A stretch of DNA of 64,000 bases, from positions 372,001 to 436,000 of the forward strand of contig NZ_JBBYXK010000003.1 of NCBI RefSeq assembly GCF_039655875.1, written 5' to 3'. The translations under genes were made by a program, and so were the position numbers. The notes below the pieces were generated by a model that did no database searches, was not told where the DNA came from, and saw nothing but the letters and a program-made list of their open reading frames with translations. This DNA comes from Emcibacter sp. SYSU 3D8. Its GTDB lineage: Bacteria; Pseudomonadota; Alphaproteobacteria; SMXS01. Below, piece after piece: positions 15,001 through 20,405 of this stretch (its first letter is position 1; the number at the start of each line of letters is the position of its first letter).

Positions 15001-15457
15001 CTCGTTCCATCTGGACGACGGCTGGTTCGCGATCCCGAATGTGGGCTTCACCTTCGCGCATGTGAGCCAGGGCCCGGCCCTGGAGACGGGCGCCGGCTCG
15101 GTCAGCCTCGACATCGACAGGCACGGCACCGACTCCCTGCGCGTGGAAACCAACCTGATCGTCACCAAGGCGTTCATGGTCGGCAATTCGCGCAGCGCCG
15201 CCCTCGTGCCCTATATCAGGGTCGGCGTGGCGCACGAGCTGGAGAACAATCTGCGGCCGATCACGTCCCGGTTCGTTGGCCAGACCGCCAGCTTCACGGT
15301 CTGGGGCGAACCCGGCGCGAACACGGTGTTCACCTTCGGCCTTGGCGTGAACTGGGTCATCAGCAGCACCTGGTCGGTATTCTTCGACTACAGCAGCGAA
15401 CTCGGCGGCGACTACACCAACCACATCATCAATGGTGGCGTGCGGTTCCGCTTCTAG
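2..15457 (+). CDS. Giant repeat-rich autotransporter adhesin, 5' end outside window
   Basis: The reading frame is open from base 2 to the stop at 15457, so the true start and signal peptide lie upstream; at least 5,150 residues are present. Residues are numbered here from the GTG at 23. Roughly residues 1-3890 are 21-24-residue repeats (pattern GDGVxIDGDDNxVxAGGxI), a spacing typical of one coil of a parallel beta-helix. A second repeat class (IxNxGSIEAxxDGIxAGD) follows at about 3920-4350. Near residue 4587 is an autochaperone-like motif (LAPGGSIGTL). From about 4866 to the end is a type V secretion beta-barrel (RFSFWVQGGYG, alternating aromatic strands, C-terminal RFRF). The barrel would sit in the outer membrane and the passenger be surface-exposed or released. 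The passenger is extremely rich in Asp and Gly. Adhesion or matrix function and calcium binding are inferences; the autotransporter assignment is secure. Confidence 0.93.
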   Translation: MHAGSEGVIGASGYVEGSGTGGLVIDNDGATLGNNTVFVLNLGTITANSPGIVIDPGMNLYLAGDGGEVIGTNGDDGIVLGEGSGVVVTEGQDVRAFGGDDADGISTIGNGNFVAVEGFATVIGEDDGIDADSGQDNEIYIGWSIQGPGWVEGGDDGVDLGDGNALYIGEGSVVIGNSGDGINAGSNNKIFIFAATVEGGDDGIDLNGDHNFVEGLTFVEGQENGLEIEGDFNEVTLGGVEGGKHGVFISKEGELNKVVILNDAVGEEGDGVRIAGDQNEVDVAGTISGDPGVFLSGDQNNVSGGLITAKKDGVHIDGNQNTVTSATDIIGDNDKNGSGAAVDINGDSNFVSAVDNILGGNKGVDIDGDQNTVVTETGDIRGKSSGVILAGDNNLVSVVNGNINGDRDDDGAGVGVIISGDSNDIVDVGDNTQAGVKEIRGGSGGLLISGDTNTVLASGDIDGDRDDDGTGFGVHIDGGDGNVVAGENLYGGGDGLKIDNDADGNEVTVAGDILGGQNGGVGDGIEIGTLSDGNTIDVGGRVEGSEDGVTIGDRADDNKIDVAGDILGLDGDGVRISGDGNDITAGADQLGDSIHGADGDGVQIGGTGNTVTAAGNIIGKDDDGGDGDGVDIAGDGNTVKAVGGLQTPANIVGDDDGVVINGNNNLVSTDGDIIGDADGDNNGDGVDITGNDNAVSAGGNISGDPGVIIAGDGNFVSAGGSITAIEDAVKITGGIAGKGNTVTAGKEIASTDGGGVIIDGDANTVLAGNDGAGTSILGGDGHGVGITGYGNTVKANLGDIIGKDDDSGEGDGINIVGGDFVFGGNEVSVLLGSVIGDDDGVEISGLNNAVTVIGGIKGDADASGQGAGVVIGDGVTDSNFNVVTALATNGGSGLIEGTTGGVLIDGLGNVVAGQGGITATGGTAVGIVGDDNNVTTGNDDFFGDVKGSDDGVNIDGDGNKVAVKGSIFGDTDATGGGDGVDITGNLNEVTATGDISGDPGVIIAGDNNFTSAGGSITATAGNAVDITGKDNTVTAVDEIASTGGSGVVISGGGNIVSAGDDGNDDSIIGGDGDGVNITGDGNKVDAETNIKGSESGVILAGDDNIVNSGNDIFGDNGDGVNIDGDANKVAATEDIEGELAGVSIDGDDNVVTADDNIVGDQAEGVLIDGDDNKVTANNIDGGTFGVAIVGGGSGNTVKADSSIDGDDEDGVFIDGDSNLVTAGDEITGDEHGVRIDGGGNTVTAGTFIEGGDEDGVNITGDSNFVSAEEGISGGDDGVNIDGNGNNVLAGGAIDGDDGDGVRIEGGDGNYVEAPGGISGGDDGVDIDSNDNTVVSGDTIEGDDDGVSIDGDDNIVTAVDMIIGNGDEGVDIEGDDNTVEALGISGFWDGVDVEGDDNDITVGDSGINGINGDAIDLEGSGNSVVSGGSVLGGDDGVHIEGDKNTVDVTGDITGTAGDGVDITGNLNEVKATGDISGDPGVIIAGDQNDVAAGGSITALNNAVDITGDDNTVSAVDEIASSAASGVVIDGADNLVTSGFVDLAEATGVGILGGGGDGVSIKGGTENTVETIGMIVGLGGAGVSIDSDGNTVTAADGDVIDNVTLGTVSNATGQGIYGSTDGVVIGATKDSDDNTVTTSGFVLGAGGTGATINGDNNQLSAGGGTTETGLDNFGIGGTTDGVVIDGDENDVDTTGSIHAFDSGVVIEGGDNTVETGATNWKDTASNLGIYGAGKGADGDGVNLDGDDNTVTTLGFIAGATGAGVAITGGGNDVDAGSGDVADTLKQSGIVVDGTGFGIYGGTDGVSISGGTLGNGNSVSTDGFILGASGAGVSITGTDNTVTAGKGDPVTIADLGIGGATDGVAIAGDSNDVSTTGTIFGGVNGVAMTGDENDVTAGLDITGITGDGVQIDGGGNKVTAGGDVSGLDDGIEIDGDDNTVDVAGDVTGTDGDGIDIDGSTNLVTVGGSVSGDPGVLIDTGDDNVVEVGGAITATNNAVDITGDDNQVSAGLDTKDLVIGDIVSTEASGVVIDGDGNYVFSEDGKIDGQGGYGVGIEGIENEVYAFTDILGGDGDGVLINGDRNTVGTETGEIKGSESGVNIDEGNNNLVEAATDITGDSGHGVVVDGDDNTVAAGGDITGGGGDGVNLDGDSNIVSAGNNIDGEINGVNVDGDSNVVSAGNNITADTGDGVLIDGNDNKVTADNLIYGEADGVDIDGDDNKVSAGGDIVGDVGDAVTIAGDGNDVSAGDDIDGGSNGVVIDGDDNAVTAGGDILAADGDGVQIDGDDNEVEAGGVIDASDNGVNVDGDDNSVSAVGSITGANGRGVLIEDGDDNEVASEEGSIIGGTDGVAIIDSDDNTVSAAIDIIGNGGDGVLIDDGDGNEVTAGGDITGSAGGASVTGDDNSVTAAGSITGGSGVGVFVDGDDNDVMAEAGAITGGTDGVVIDGDDNDVTAGTDIVGTDGDGVAIDGDDNDVTAGGDITGLGGDGVSVDGDQNGIEVEGNVTGSGKASAIGVGLAGDNNVVTVGGSVTGDDDGIDIDGDMNRVEVTGDVKGDDDASGGGDGIDISGMLNMVLVGGNVYGDPGVLINVGSHNLITIDGFVLATEDGIHIANGDDNIVNVGEDVTSTDASGVVIAGGDDNDITVAGTIDGQGGDGVNIDGDDNSVEAGGDILGGDGDGVVIDGDDNDVSGDNITGSANGVVIDGDTNAVVADGDITGEDGVGVSITGNGEGNSVEAKNITGSNGGVAIDGDGNAVKATGDVSGGSGIGIDVGGDDNGITVGGSVSGSGGLAIDGDGNDIDVTGSVTGDTGSGIDIDGDDNDVDVGGSVTGATSGIITAGDDNNVDVTGNVIGSGGDGISIDGDGNRFGIGGFVDGSVDGVEIDGDRNQVEVDGYVAGGIGDGVDIDGDRNDVIVGGNISGDPGVLISGDDNLVTAGGSITATNNAVDITGDDNEVTADDEISSSSANGVVIDGDDNEIEAGADGSGDSIIGLGGDGVQVAGDHNEVKASGNIVGGAGDGVHIDEGNDNQIEANDITGSDDGVDITGDDNDIDADGDITGTAGDGVAIDGDDNEVSGNAIAGGDDGVDISGDDNVVNADGNITGTAGDGVNIDGDQNEVEANDIMGGDDGVDIAGDKNTVSADGDITGTVGDGVNLNGDHNEVDANAIAGGDEGVEIDGDNNIVSADGNITGTASDGVNIDGDDNDVGADGITGGASGVDITGDDNEIDADGSIAGLGGDGVAIDGDGNDVGADHITGSDDGVDITGDDNSIDANGDITGTAGDGAVIDGDDNEIDSDNIYGGDNGLVITGGENNVDTGDIVGTAGAGVDIDNGDDNTVDADSVTGGNGGVLIDGDSNDISVNDLIDGGAGDGVNIDGVFNHVDAGAITGANGVVIAGTRNDVHADDTITATAGDGVTIEGDSNDVDAQDISATGDGVLIEGDDNDVDVDDSIVAGGLAVGIDGDDNQVGADDITGGNGGVRIDGDDNQVEADGDITGGIGIGVEIVNGSEDNQVDADNITGTIGVSIDGDDNQIEADGDITGTVGDGIAIAGDDNTVAADSITGAEDGVDISGDGNEIDVGGLILGEGGHGVSIDGDDNTVEADDVTGDDDGVNIAGNGNNVDVSGDITGINGDGVDISGTLNVVQAGGTISGDPGVLISGDLNLVTAFDVDGKLDGVRITGNTNNVFVVTSITGDSDTNGTGNGVWVDGGNNHVKATDIIGSSTAGQAGIHVQGGSGNVFEAASVTGGTGVSLGSGNTLAVSGDVTGLAGDGIDMGNNNNVDVNNVSGSASGIVAGDNNDIDVNGDVSAGTGDGVRIGGGNQIDLNNVTVADGGGDGIEMGSGNQVNIASGSKITGGDGHGILVSGGNNQINVVGVTIDSKLNGGQDGVHIEAAGNQLNASSATIINANEDGIDLDYSGSKGSPSVFNNLATINANDDGIEIDDNILLINAGKVTTFGAFPGSSGVEGQDGNTVVNQGAGEILGSGNGITVLDDNLIYNDGDIDVAGVGVDVLDGNYIENNGSIATGEQGIRAGDDNEIYNGGEIESDGDGILAGDDNDIDNDGDIVSAEDGIEVTGTGNEILNEGSIEADDDGIVAGDGDNQIVNDGSIEAGNNGIQVGDGNEEAIYNTEDGSIEAEDVGINVGSGSTAVGNAGSIEADIGIAGVDENSIVNTETGEIVADSVGILVGDSNEVGNFGSIESDETGISAGDGNLIVNAGVIDADDLGIGAGSGNLIVNVAGGLITGGGNGIEVVDGNDILNDGEIDVGDDGVTLGGDDNYLGNNGDIHGDNNGVVVLGDDNVVVNLGSTIDGGDIGVLVGEDADGTLIGNASTSSITGGTAGIRVEGDDTEIENEGLISSGPGDGIQVASSGATWITNYSSGAITAPGGTAIEASGAGTTTIDNWGLISGGNTITGAGGVEIVHNNAGGVIAGSVSLGGGSDLVDLNDGSLLTGNVLTGLGSDQIFLSTGAGLTGDIDMGDDGANVETDVLTLEGTGHGVFDGNAVEIEDLEKVDDGTWDLNGDVSVDVVTNINAGRLNVGGTGLADHDADPLTPDVLAPVGTAVLTSPTVNVNAGGTLGGHGTVVGVVDVNDGGILAPGGSIGTLSVVGNVNFADPDPVAGTTGGIYQAEVDPFTADLLQVFKSTKTSTDGKANLNGTIEILFQPGFVDLNLDGVVDGFDYDEDGGATPIASFLKGGKTYTLITAQGGVVGTFDDVTDNGLLVVVPDDPSTTQDETQTVGLFKGVLQYLPNSVILTTIPLFGNGQFGPLTINQQATADYLDVLIPFGVSTAPNDDLAYVAAQLGLDPNIPAGLDDLHPEWYNGYTEAGLYYAKAGIQTASDRLRGARNGVRVNAQVVKFGSGSAVGNSNDDRFSFWVQGGYGNTDIKRDERGFLGYKMDHVAGFMGLDYQVNSQIIVGVMGGFGNTDMEVKGRLGDGDVDHWQVAGYATFYGKRWFVDVVGGYGDLSMTTNRDITFGAIDRTARSKHDGDVAYAHIKAGYSFHLDDGWFAIPNVGFTFAHVSQGPALETGAGSVSLDIDRHGTDSLRVETNLIVTKAFMVGNSRSAALVPYIRVGVAHELENNLRPITSRFVGQTASFTVWGEPGANTVFTFGLGVNWVISSTWSVFFDYSSELGGDYTNHIINGGVRFRF
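23..11700 (+). repeat. Tandem ~66-69 bp coding repeats, class 1 (IDGDDN type)
   Basis: Imperfect in-frame repeats of 21-24 codons, most often 22-23, cover this stretch; dividing length by unit gives about 170 copies. Each unit has the form GDGVxIDGDDN followed by xVxAGGDITG. DNA identity between units is high in places: segments near 2937-3020 and 4376-4450 are almost the same over more than 70 bases. The array keeps the reading frame throughout, so copy number could change by recombination without breaking the protein. Confidence 0.9.
11760..13080 (+). repeat. Tandem coding repeats, class 2 (NxGSIEA type)
   Basis: A second repeat family of 21-22 residues replaces the first: INxGSIEA then DGIxAGDDN. 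It is less Asp-rich at the turn and carries a regular Asn-x-Gly (NDGDI, NEGSI, NFGSI). This resembles the hydrophobic coils often found nearer the membrane end of autotransporter passengers. It lies directly before the non-repetitive linker and the beta-barrel. Confidence 0.8.
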
Positions 15458-15481
15458 AAGCAGCGCCGGGTTCAATTCATG

Positions 15482-15508
15482 GGGCGGTCTTCGGACCGCC
15501 CTTTTTTT
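15482..15508 (+). terminator. Rho-independent terminator of the autotransporter gene
   Basis: A perfect 8-bp stem (GGGCGGTC/GACCGCCC, 15482-15489 with 15494-15501) closed by a TTCG tetraloop is followed by seven T (15502-15508). It starts 25 bases after the autotransporter stop. Confidence 0.95.
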
Positions 15509-15611
15509 ATCTCCGGCGCTTGATCGGACAGCGCGGCCGTGTTCAATAGGGCGGGAAAAGTCATTGGCGCTTGAGGCCCTCGCGGCGCGGCGCCCCGATC
15601 GACGGGATGCC

Positions 15612-16538
15612 ATGCGAATTTATTCTGAAAGCCGGGTCGAGCCGGCGGAAATCGACAATCTCGGCCACATGAACGTGCGGGTCTACGCCCGCAAGGCGGC
15701 GCAGGCCACGCTCAATCTGGCGGCGTCGCTGGGCCTGGGCCATGACCGGCTGCGCGACGACCAGGCTGTGGTGCAGATCATGGATGTTCACACGCGGTTC
15801 TACCGCGAGCAGCTCGAGGGCGCCCCGCTCGGCGTGCGCGGCGGCGTCCGCCAGGCGGGCGAGGGCCGCATCGACGCCTACATGGAAATGTTCAACCGCG
15901 ATACCGGTGACCTGGCGGCCACGTTCAACCATGGTTTTGGCCTGTTCGATGGCGCGACCCGTGCGGCGAAGCCGATTCCGCCCGACGTGCTGGAGGCGGC
16001 GGCTTCCGCGTCGGTTGCATGGCCCGACAATGGCAAGCCGCGCAGCCTGCCGATCGAACCGGTCACGCCGGTCAGCCGCGAGGCCGCCAGCGCCATAGGC
16101 AGCTTCGTGCGGTTTCCGTCCTACACCATCGTCGCCGGCGAATGCGACGGCTACGGCTTCATGGATATCTCCGATGCCAAGACCATCGCGCTGGCGCGCA
16201 TGCCCATCAAGATCAAGCAACAGCACCGGGTGTTCGACCCCGACGTGGCCAACCGGGTCGCCATCGCCACGATGGAAAGCCGCCATGTGATGTTCCGGGT
16301 GCCGCGGCTGGGCGAACCCGTCGTCAGCGAGACACGCCATGCGGACGTGACCGCCAAGACGGTGGTGTTCCAGCACTGGAGCTTCAACGAGGAAACCGGC
16401 GAACCCATCAGCCTCGGCCTGCAGTTCGGCATCGCCTTCGACCTGGACGCCCGCCGTTCGGCTGAATTCCCGCCTGCCATGCGCGAGGCGCTGGCCGCCA
16501 ACCGTCGGCCCGACATCAGGGATCAGGCCGCGCAGTAA
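15612..16538 (+). CDS. Thioesterase-like double-hotdog protein (copy 1)
   Basis: A 308-residue protein. The N-terminal motif EIDNLGHMNVRVYARK (about residues 12-27) matches the D/E-x-x-GHxNxxxY signature of 4-hydroxybenzoyl-CoA thioesterase-type hotdog folds; the second half looks like a second hotdog unit (from about residue 165, after DGYGFMDIS). By family it would hydrolyse an acyl-CoA or bind a related ligand in the cytoplasm. The ATG at 15612 fits where homology begins; an in-frame upstream extension overlaps the preceding terminator and is unlikely. A clear paralogue lies at 45881-46813 with the same GHxNVRxYA motif. Substrate unknown. Confidence 0.75.
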   Translation: MRIYSESRVEPAEIDNLGHMNVRVYARKAAQATLNLAASLGLGHDRLRDDQAVVQIMDVHTRFYREQLEGAPLGVRGGVRQAGEGRIDAYMEMFNRDTGDLAATFNHGFGLFDGATRAAKPIPPDVLEAAASASVAWPDNGKPRSLPIEPVTPVSREAASAIGSFVRFPSYTIVAGECDGYGFMDISDAKTIALARMPIKIKQQHRVFDPDVANRVAIATMESRHVMFRVPRLGEPVVSETRHADVTAKTVVFQHWSFNEETGEPISLGLQFGIAFDLDARRSAEFPPAMREALAANRRPDIRDQAAQ

Positions 16539-16613
16539 TGGGCATGGAACCCGGTTGCCTGAGCGGTTTACCCTGTTATCATGCACGCATGAATGTCCCC
16601 GGGGAGAACCGAC

Positions 16614-17201
16614 ATGAATGACCTGAGCTTCCAGATTCCGACCAACCGTATCAATGCCCGCGGCCTGATCCGCCATCCGATCCGCCAGTATGCCTGGTTC
16701 GTCGATGACATCGACGAGGCCTGCCACAAGTGGAACAAGATGCTGGGCGCCGGCCCGTTCTTTGTGGTGCGGCACCACATCGGCGAAGGCTTCACCTATC
16801 GCGGCAAGCCGATCGAAGCCGATGTCAGCTACGCCTTCGGCCAGGCCGGCCCGGCCCACATCCAGTTCATCGCGCAGCATGACGACACGCCGTCGATCTA
16901 CCGCGACATGTACAAGAAGGGCGAGAACGGCTTCCACCATGTCGGCGTGCTCGTGCCGAACGTCCAGGAAGAGGTCCGCCGCTTCCAGGCCGCCGGATAC
17001 GAAGTGGCCTGCGAGTTGTGGGGCGGCGACTACGTGGCCTACATGGATTGCCGCAAGGACCTGGGCTGCTTCGTCGAGTTGCACGGCGACGCGCCGGTCA
17101 TCGCCCAGCTGTTCGACGGCTGGCAGACCCTGCACGAGGAATGGGACGGCGTGACCGACCTGATCCGCGAGAACACGAACAATCGCGAAGGCCGCCAGTA
17201 A
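16614..17201 (+). CDS. VOC/glyoxalase-fold protein (copy 1)
   Basis: A 195-residue protein of the vicinal oxygen chelate superfamily (Glyoxalase_4 type, related to methylmalonyl-CoA epimerase). Two beta-alpha-beta-beta-beta units are visible: the first starts at RQYAWFVDDID, the second at FHHVGVLV. Likely metal ligands are Gln in IQFIAQHDD, His in FHHVGV and Glu in CFVELHGD; the usual first His is Gln here. A GGGGAG ribosome site sits 7-8 bases before the ATG at 16614, which decides against the ATG at 16593. Two paralogues are at 25010 and 54812 and share QHDDxPSxYRD. Reaction unknown: an epimerase, isomerase or ring-cleavage role is possible. Confidence 0.8.
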   Translation: MNDLSFQIPTNRINARGLIRHPIRQYAWFVDDIDEACHKWNKMLGAGPFFVVRHHIGEGFTYRGKPIEADVSYAFGQAGPAHIQFIAQHDDTPSIYRDMYKKGENGFHHVGVLVPNVQEEVRRFQAAGYEVACELWGGDYVAYMDCRKDLGCFVELHGDAPVIAQLFDGWQTLHEEWDGVTDLIRENTNNREGRQ

Positions 17202-17220
17202 GCATTATCTGACGAGGACA

Positions 17221-17253
17221 GGGAGCCGGCGAATGCCGGCTCCCTTTTCTTTT
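17221..17253 (+). terminator. Rho-independent terminator after VOC copy 1
   Basis: A 10-bp perfect stem (GGGAGCCGGC with GCCGGCTCCC) with a GAAT loop is followed by TTTTCTTTT. The rest of the gap to 17420 shows no gene that I can support. Confidence 0.95.
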
Positions 17254-17420
17254 GGGGATTGTGGTCTGCACTATGCTGTTCGGCAAAACCAGCATTCGAC
17301 CCAAAGGCGCTTTGTAGGGCGTTTTGCCGCCATACCGAACCCGATGTCTGATCAAGCGGCAACGGTCGATCTAGGAGAGTGGATACCCACATCCCAAATC
17401 ACCCGTTCATGCCCGATTGC

Positions 17421-18839
17421 TCAGTCCGCCAAATATTTGTCCAGCATCATGTGATAGTGGCGGAGGCGGATTTCCTGGTAGTTGGCTAGGGTCACACCAG
17501 GCTTGCCGAGCAGGCGGCGTCCGCCTGCCTTCATCCCGCGGTGGACCAGCGGCATATTGGCCGTGTCCTGCTCGAAGATGGCGCAAATGCCGCCCAGTTC
17601 CGGCGCCTTGAGCCAGCTGTCCTCGAGGCCGAGCTTCGTCATCTGCGCCGGCTCGGGCCGCTCGCCGTCCTGCGGGAACGCGTAGAGCAGCATCACGTCC
17701 ATGATCGAGGTGTCCGGATCGTCGCCATTGGGCCGGAACCGGAACACCACCGGGACGCCGCCGCCGCCGCAGGGCATGAAATTGGGGAACAGCTGGTACA
17801 TGGTGGTGTCGAGGACCTCGCTGGTGGACAGGCCGGAATGATCGACACCGGTCGTGGCCGTCAGGTTGCCGCGCATCAGCGCCGCCATGGCCGCGCGTGC
17901 ATTGCTGCCCGGCGCCACCTCGACCTGCGGCAGCACGAAGTCCTCGGCGGCGCCCGGCCCGGGCGAGCCTGCCAGCTCCTTGACGAAGCTGTCGGCGATC
18001 TGCTGCTCGCCCAGCGGCGGCAGCAACGGGCTCGCGACCGCCTGCGGTGTGATCATGCGGTTTACATGGTCGCCGAACACGTCGTACTGCGAGTTGACGT
18101 CACCGATATAGGGCATCGTCTGCGGGTGGGTGGTCTCCACATGCAGTACCTCGATGAACGATTCCTGCGCGATCTTCCAGTTGCAGGGCATGGTCTTCTG
18201 TACGTGTGCGGCGATGTAACGGTCCTGCAGCGGCCAGCGCTCGAAATGCGGCACGAGGTCGCCCAGATAGGTCTCCAGTGGCCCGGCCGACGGATCCATG
18301 TTGATGAAGACGAAGCCGCCCCAGGTCTGTGCCTGCACCGGCCGGAGGTCGAATTCGGCCTCCTCGACATGCGCGAAGTCCCATTGGGTGGGAATATGCG
18401 CCAGGCTGCCGTCCAGATTCCACGACCAGCCATGGAACGGACAGGTCAGGCTGCCGGTCGACACCACGGTGCCTTCAGCGCTCCCGCCGGGCCTTATCTG
18501 AGTGCCGCGATGAAGACATGAGTTGAAGAATGCGCGAATCCGGCTGTCCTCGCCGCGCACGATCAAGATGGAATAGGGGCCGACCTCGTAGACGATGCTG
18601 TCGCCCGATTCGGGAATCTGTTCCTCGCGACAGGCCATCTGCCAGATGCGCGGCCACAGCCGGTCCATTTCCCGGTCATGCCACTCTCGCGAGAAATAGC
18701 GCGCCTTGTCGATGTCCGCGGTACCGAGAAACGGCGCGTTCGTGGCGAACATTGCGGGCGGAGGCGCGTCGCCATCGGCATGGAGTATCTCTTGGTAGGT
18801 CGGCTGTGGTGGCTGGCGTGACATTGTCTGTTGGTCCAC
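17421..18839 (-). CDS. Rieske-type aromatic-ring-hydroxylating oxygenase, alpha subunit (copy 1)
   Basis: A 472-residue catalytic subunit of a Rieske non-haem iron oxygenase. The [2Fe-2S] ligands are C108 and H110 (CLHRG) and C133 and H136 (CPFHGW). Mononuclear iron ligands are probably H233 and H238, with bridging acid E230, in FIEVLHVETTH. It would insert oxygen into a ring or demethylate, using electrons from a ferredoxin and reductase; no beta subunit gene adjoins, so an alpha-only enzyme is likely. The GTG start at 18839 is preceded by GGGGAG at proper spacing. A strong palindrome lies 19-53 bases upstream. The paralogue at 26587-27930 is only moderately similar. The substrate cannot be read from sequence. 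Confidence 0.9.
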   Translation of the reverse strand: MDQQTMSRQPPQPTYQEILHADGDAPPPAMFATNAPFLGTADIDKARYFSREWHDREMDRLWPRIWQMACREEQIPESGDSIVYEVGPYSILIVRGEDSRIRAFFNSCLHRGTQIRPGGSAEGTVVSTGSLTCPFHGWSWNLDGSLAHIPTQWDFAHVEEAEFDLRPVQAQTWGGFVFINMDPSAGPLETYLGDLVPHFERWPLQDRYIAAHVQKTMPCNWKIAQESFIEVLHVETTHPQTMPYIGDVNSQYDVFGDHVNRMITPQAVASPLLPPLGEQQIADSFVKELAGSPGPGAAEDFVLPQVEVAPGSNARAAMAALMRGNLTATTGVDHSGLSTSEVLDTTMYQLFPNFMPCGGGGVPVVFRFRPNGDDPDTSIMDVMLLYAFPQDGERPEPAQMTKLGLEDSWLKAPELGGICAIFEQDTANMPLVHRGMKAGGRRLLGKPGVTLANYQEIRLRHYHMMLDKYLAD

Positions 18840-18857
18840 GTTGATCGCTCCCCATCA

Positions 18858-18892
18858 CTGACATGTATGATGGTATTTACTATCAATGTCAG
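18858..18892. promoter_or_regulatory. Nested palindrome, probable operator of Rieske gene 1
   Basis: The core TGATGGTATTTACTATCA (18868-18885) is an 18-bp palindrome with one mismatched pair. It is flanked by CTGACAT (18858-18864) and ATGTCAG (18886-18892), a perfect outer inverted repeat. It lies directly upstream of the Rieske gene that starts at 18839 on the minus strand, where a repressor would block its promoter. Confidence 0.6.
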
Positions 18893-19001
18893 CAATTTGC
18901 AAAATTGAACCGTTTGGAGCGCATCGCAGCCTGGCCGCCGCTCTCCCATAGCCGGCATTCGGCGGGTGACTTGCCCACTTCACATCGCTGCAATCCGGCC
19001 T

Positions 19002-20405
19002 TCAGCTCCGCGTCGGAGGCACCACGCCCATGGTCTGATAGACGCCCACCAGCCGGATGGCCACATCGGCGGTGGCGGCGGTCCAGTCGGTCTCGGCCTC
19101 GTACAGGGTGCGCTCGGCGTCCAGCACCTCAAGAAGGCCCAGGGTGCCTTCCTGATATTGGCGGTGGGCCAGGTCGGCGGCCTGGCGCGCCGCGTTGACG
19201 GCGTTACCCAGCTCGCGCTGCCGGATCACGCCCTGGGTGTAAAGGATGATGGCGGTCTGCGCCTCCTGCAGCGCAGTGCGCACGGTCAGTTCGTAGCTCA
19301 GATAGGCCTGTTCCTGCCGCGCGTCGGCGGCGTCGATATTGGCGCGGATGCGGCCGAAGTCGAACAGCGGCTGCAGCAGCGACGCGCCCGCCGACCACAC
19401 CTTGGTGCCGGGATCGAACAGCTCGCCGATGCGGTCGCTCTGCACGCCCAACAGGCCCGACAGGGTGATCTGCGGATAGCGCAGCGCCTCCGCCGCCTTG
19501 ACCCGCTCGGCCGCCGCCAGCAGCCGCCGCTCGGCGGCGCGCACGTCTGGGCGAAGGGCGATCACCTGGGTGGGTGCCGCCAGCACATCGAGCGCGTCGG
19601 CATTGGGCATGGGGCTTTCCTCGGGCACCATGGCTGCCAGGTCCGGCGGCGTCGTGGCCAGCAGCAGCACCAGCCGGTGCCGTGCCGATTCTGCCAGTTC
19701 GCGAGCCTGCGGCACGGTTGCCCGGGTCTGGGCCAGCTGCGCCACGGTCCGCTCCAGGTCGAGGCGGCTGCCCATGCCCTGGTCGAAGCGGGCGCGGGTG
19801 ATCCGCACCGTGCCGGCCTGGGCCTCGGCGTTCTTGGCGGCGAGAACCGCCTGCGCCTGATACAGCCGGAACTCCATGTAGGTGCGCGCCACTTCGGCCA
19901 GCAGGGTCAGGCGCACCGCGTCCCGGTCGGCTTCGGTTGCCCGCAAATCCGCATTCGCGGCGCGCGCCTCGCTGCGGATGCGGCCGAACAGGTCGGCTTC
20001 CCACGTGGCGCCCAGCGACAGGCCGAAGCTGTCCGACGTGCGCGTCTGTCCGGCACTGGCGGCCGTCAGGTGCTGGCGTGCGCGTTCGGCGCCGGCCGAA
20101 CCTGTCAATTCGGGGAACAGCTCGGCGCGGGCGCCCTTGCGCAAGGCGCGGGCTTCCATGACGCGGCTTTCGGCAAGGCGCAGGTCCAGGTTGCGGGTCT
20201 GGGCCATGTCGATCAGCCGGGCGAGCACGGGATCGTCGAAATCCAGCCACCAGGCTCTGGGCGCAACTTCCCCGACCCGGGTGCCATCCGGCGCGCCCTG
20301 CCACGATTGCTGCAATTCGGCCGTGGGCAACGGCCTGGGCGTGGCAGCGCAGGCCGCCAGACCGGCCGCCGCGACGCCGATTATCAGCAGATGCCGGGGC
20401 GTCAT
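19002..20405 (-). CDS. Outer membrane efflux lipoprotein, NodT/OprM family
   Basis: A 467-residue outer membrane factor. The signal peptide ends in a lipobox (GLAAC, Cys at about residue 19), so the channel is lipid-anchored. Two TolC-type repeats follow (FGLSLGATWEADLFGRIR and LLQPLFDFGRIRANID), the usual paired segments of this family. It would form the trimeric exit duct for the RND pump encoded just upstream. The ATG overlaps the pump gene stop by four bases (ATGA), which gives translational coupling and sets this start; an extended frame into the pump gene is not needed. Confidence 0.93.
   Translation of the reverse strand: MTPRHLLIIGVAAAGLAACAATPRPLPTAELQQSWQGAPDGTRVGEVAPRAWWLDFDDPVLARLIDMAQTRNLDLRLAESRVMEARALRKGARAELFPELTGSAGAERARQHLTAASAGQTRTSDSFGLSLGATWEADLFGRIRSEARAANADLRATEADRDAVRLTLLAEVARTYMEFRLYQAQAVLAAKNAEAQAGTVRITRARFDQGMGSRLDLERTVAQLAQTRATVPQARELAESARHRLVLLLATTPPDLAAMVPEESPMPNADALDVLAAPTQVIALRPDVRAAERRLLAAAERVKAAEALRYPQITLSGLLGVQSDRIGELFDPGTKVWSAGASLLQPLFDFGRIRANIDAADARQEQAYLSYELTVRTALQEAQTAIILYTQGVIRQRELGNAVNAARQAADLAHRQYQEGTLGLLEVLDAERTLYEAETDWTAATADVAIRLVGVYQTMGVVPPTRS

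Noticed and set aside
17254-17420. Possible gene remnant between the VOC terminator and Rieske gene 1
   Set aside because: Small frames here show no similarity that I can recognise to a transposase or any other family.
17541-18521. Plus-strand frame of about 326 codons opposite Rieske oxygenase 1
   Set aside because: Antisense shadow; the minus-strand gene has intact Rieske and iron motifs.
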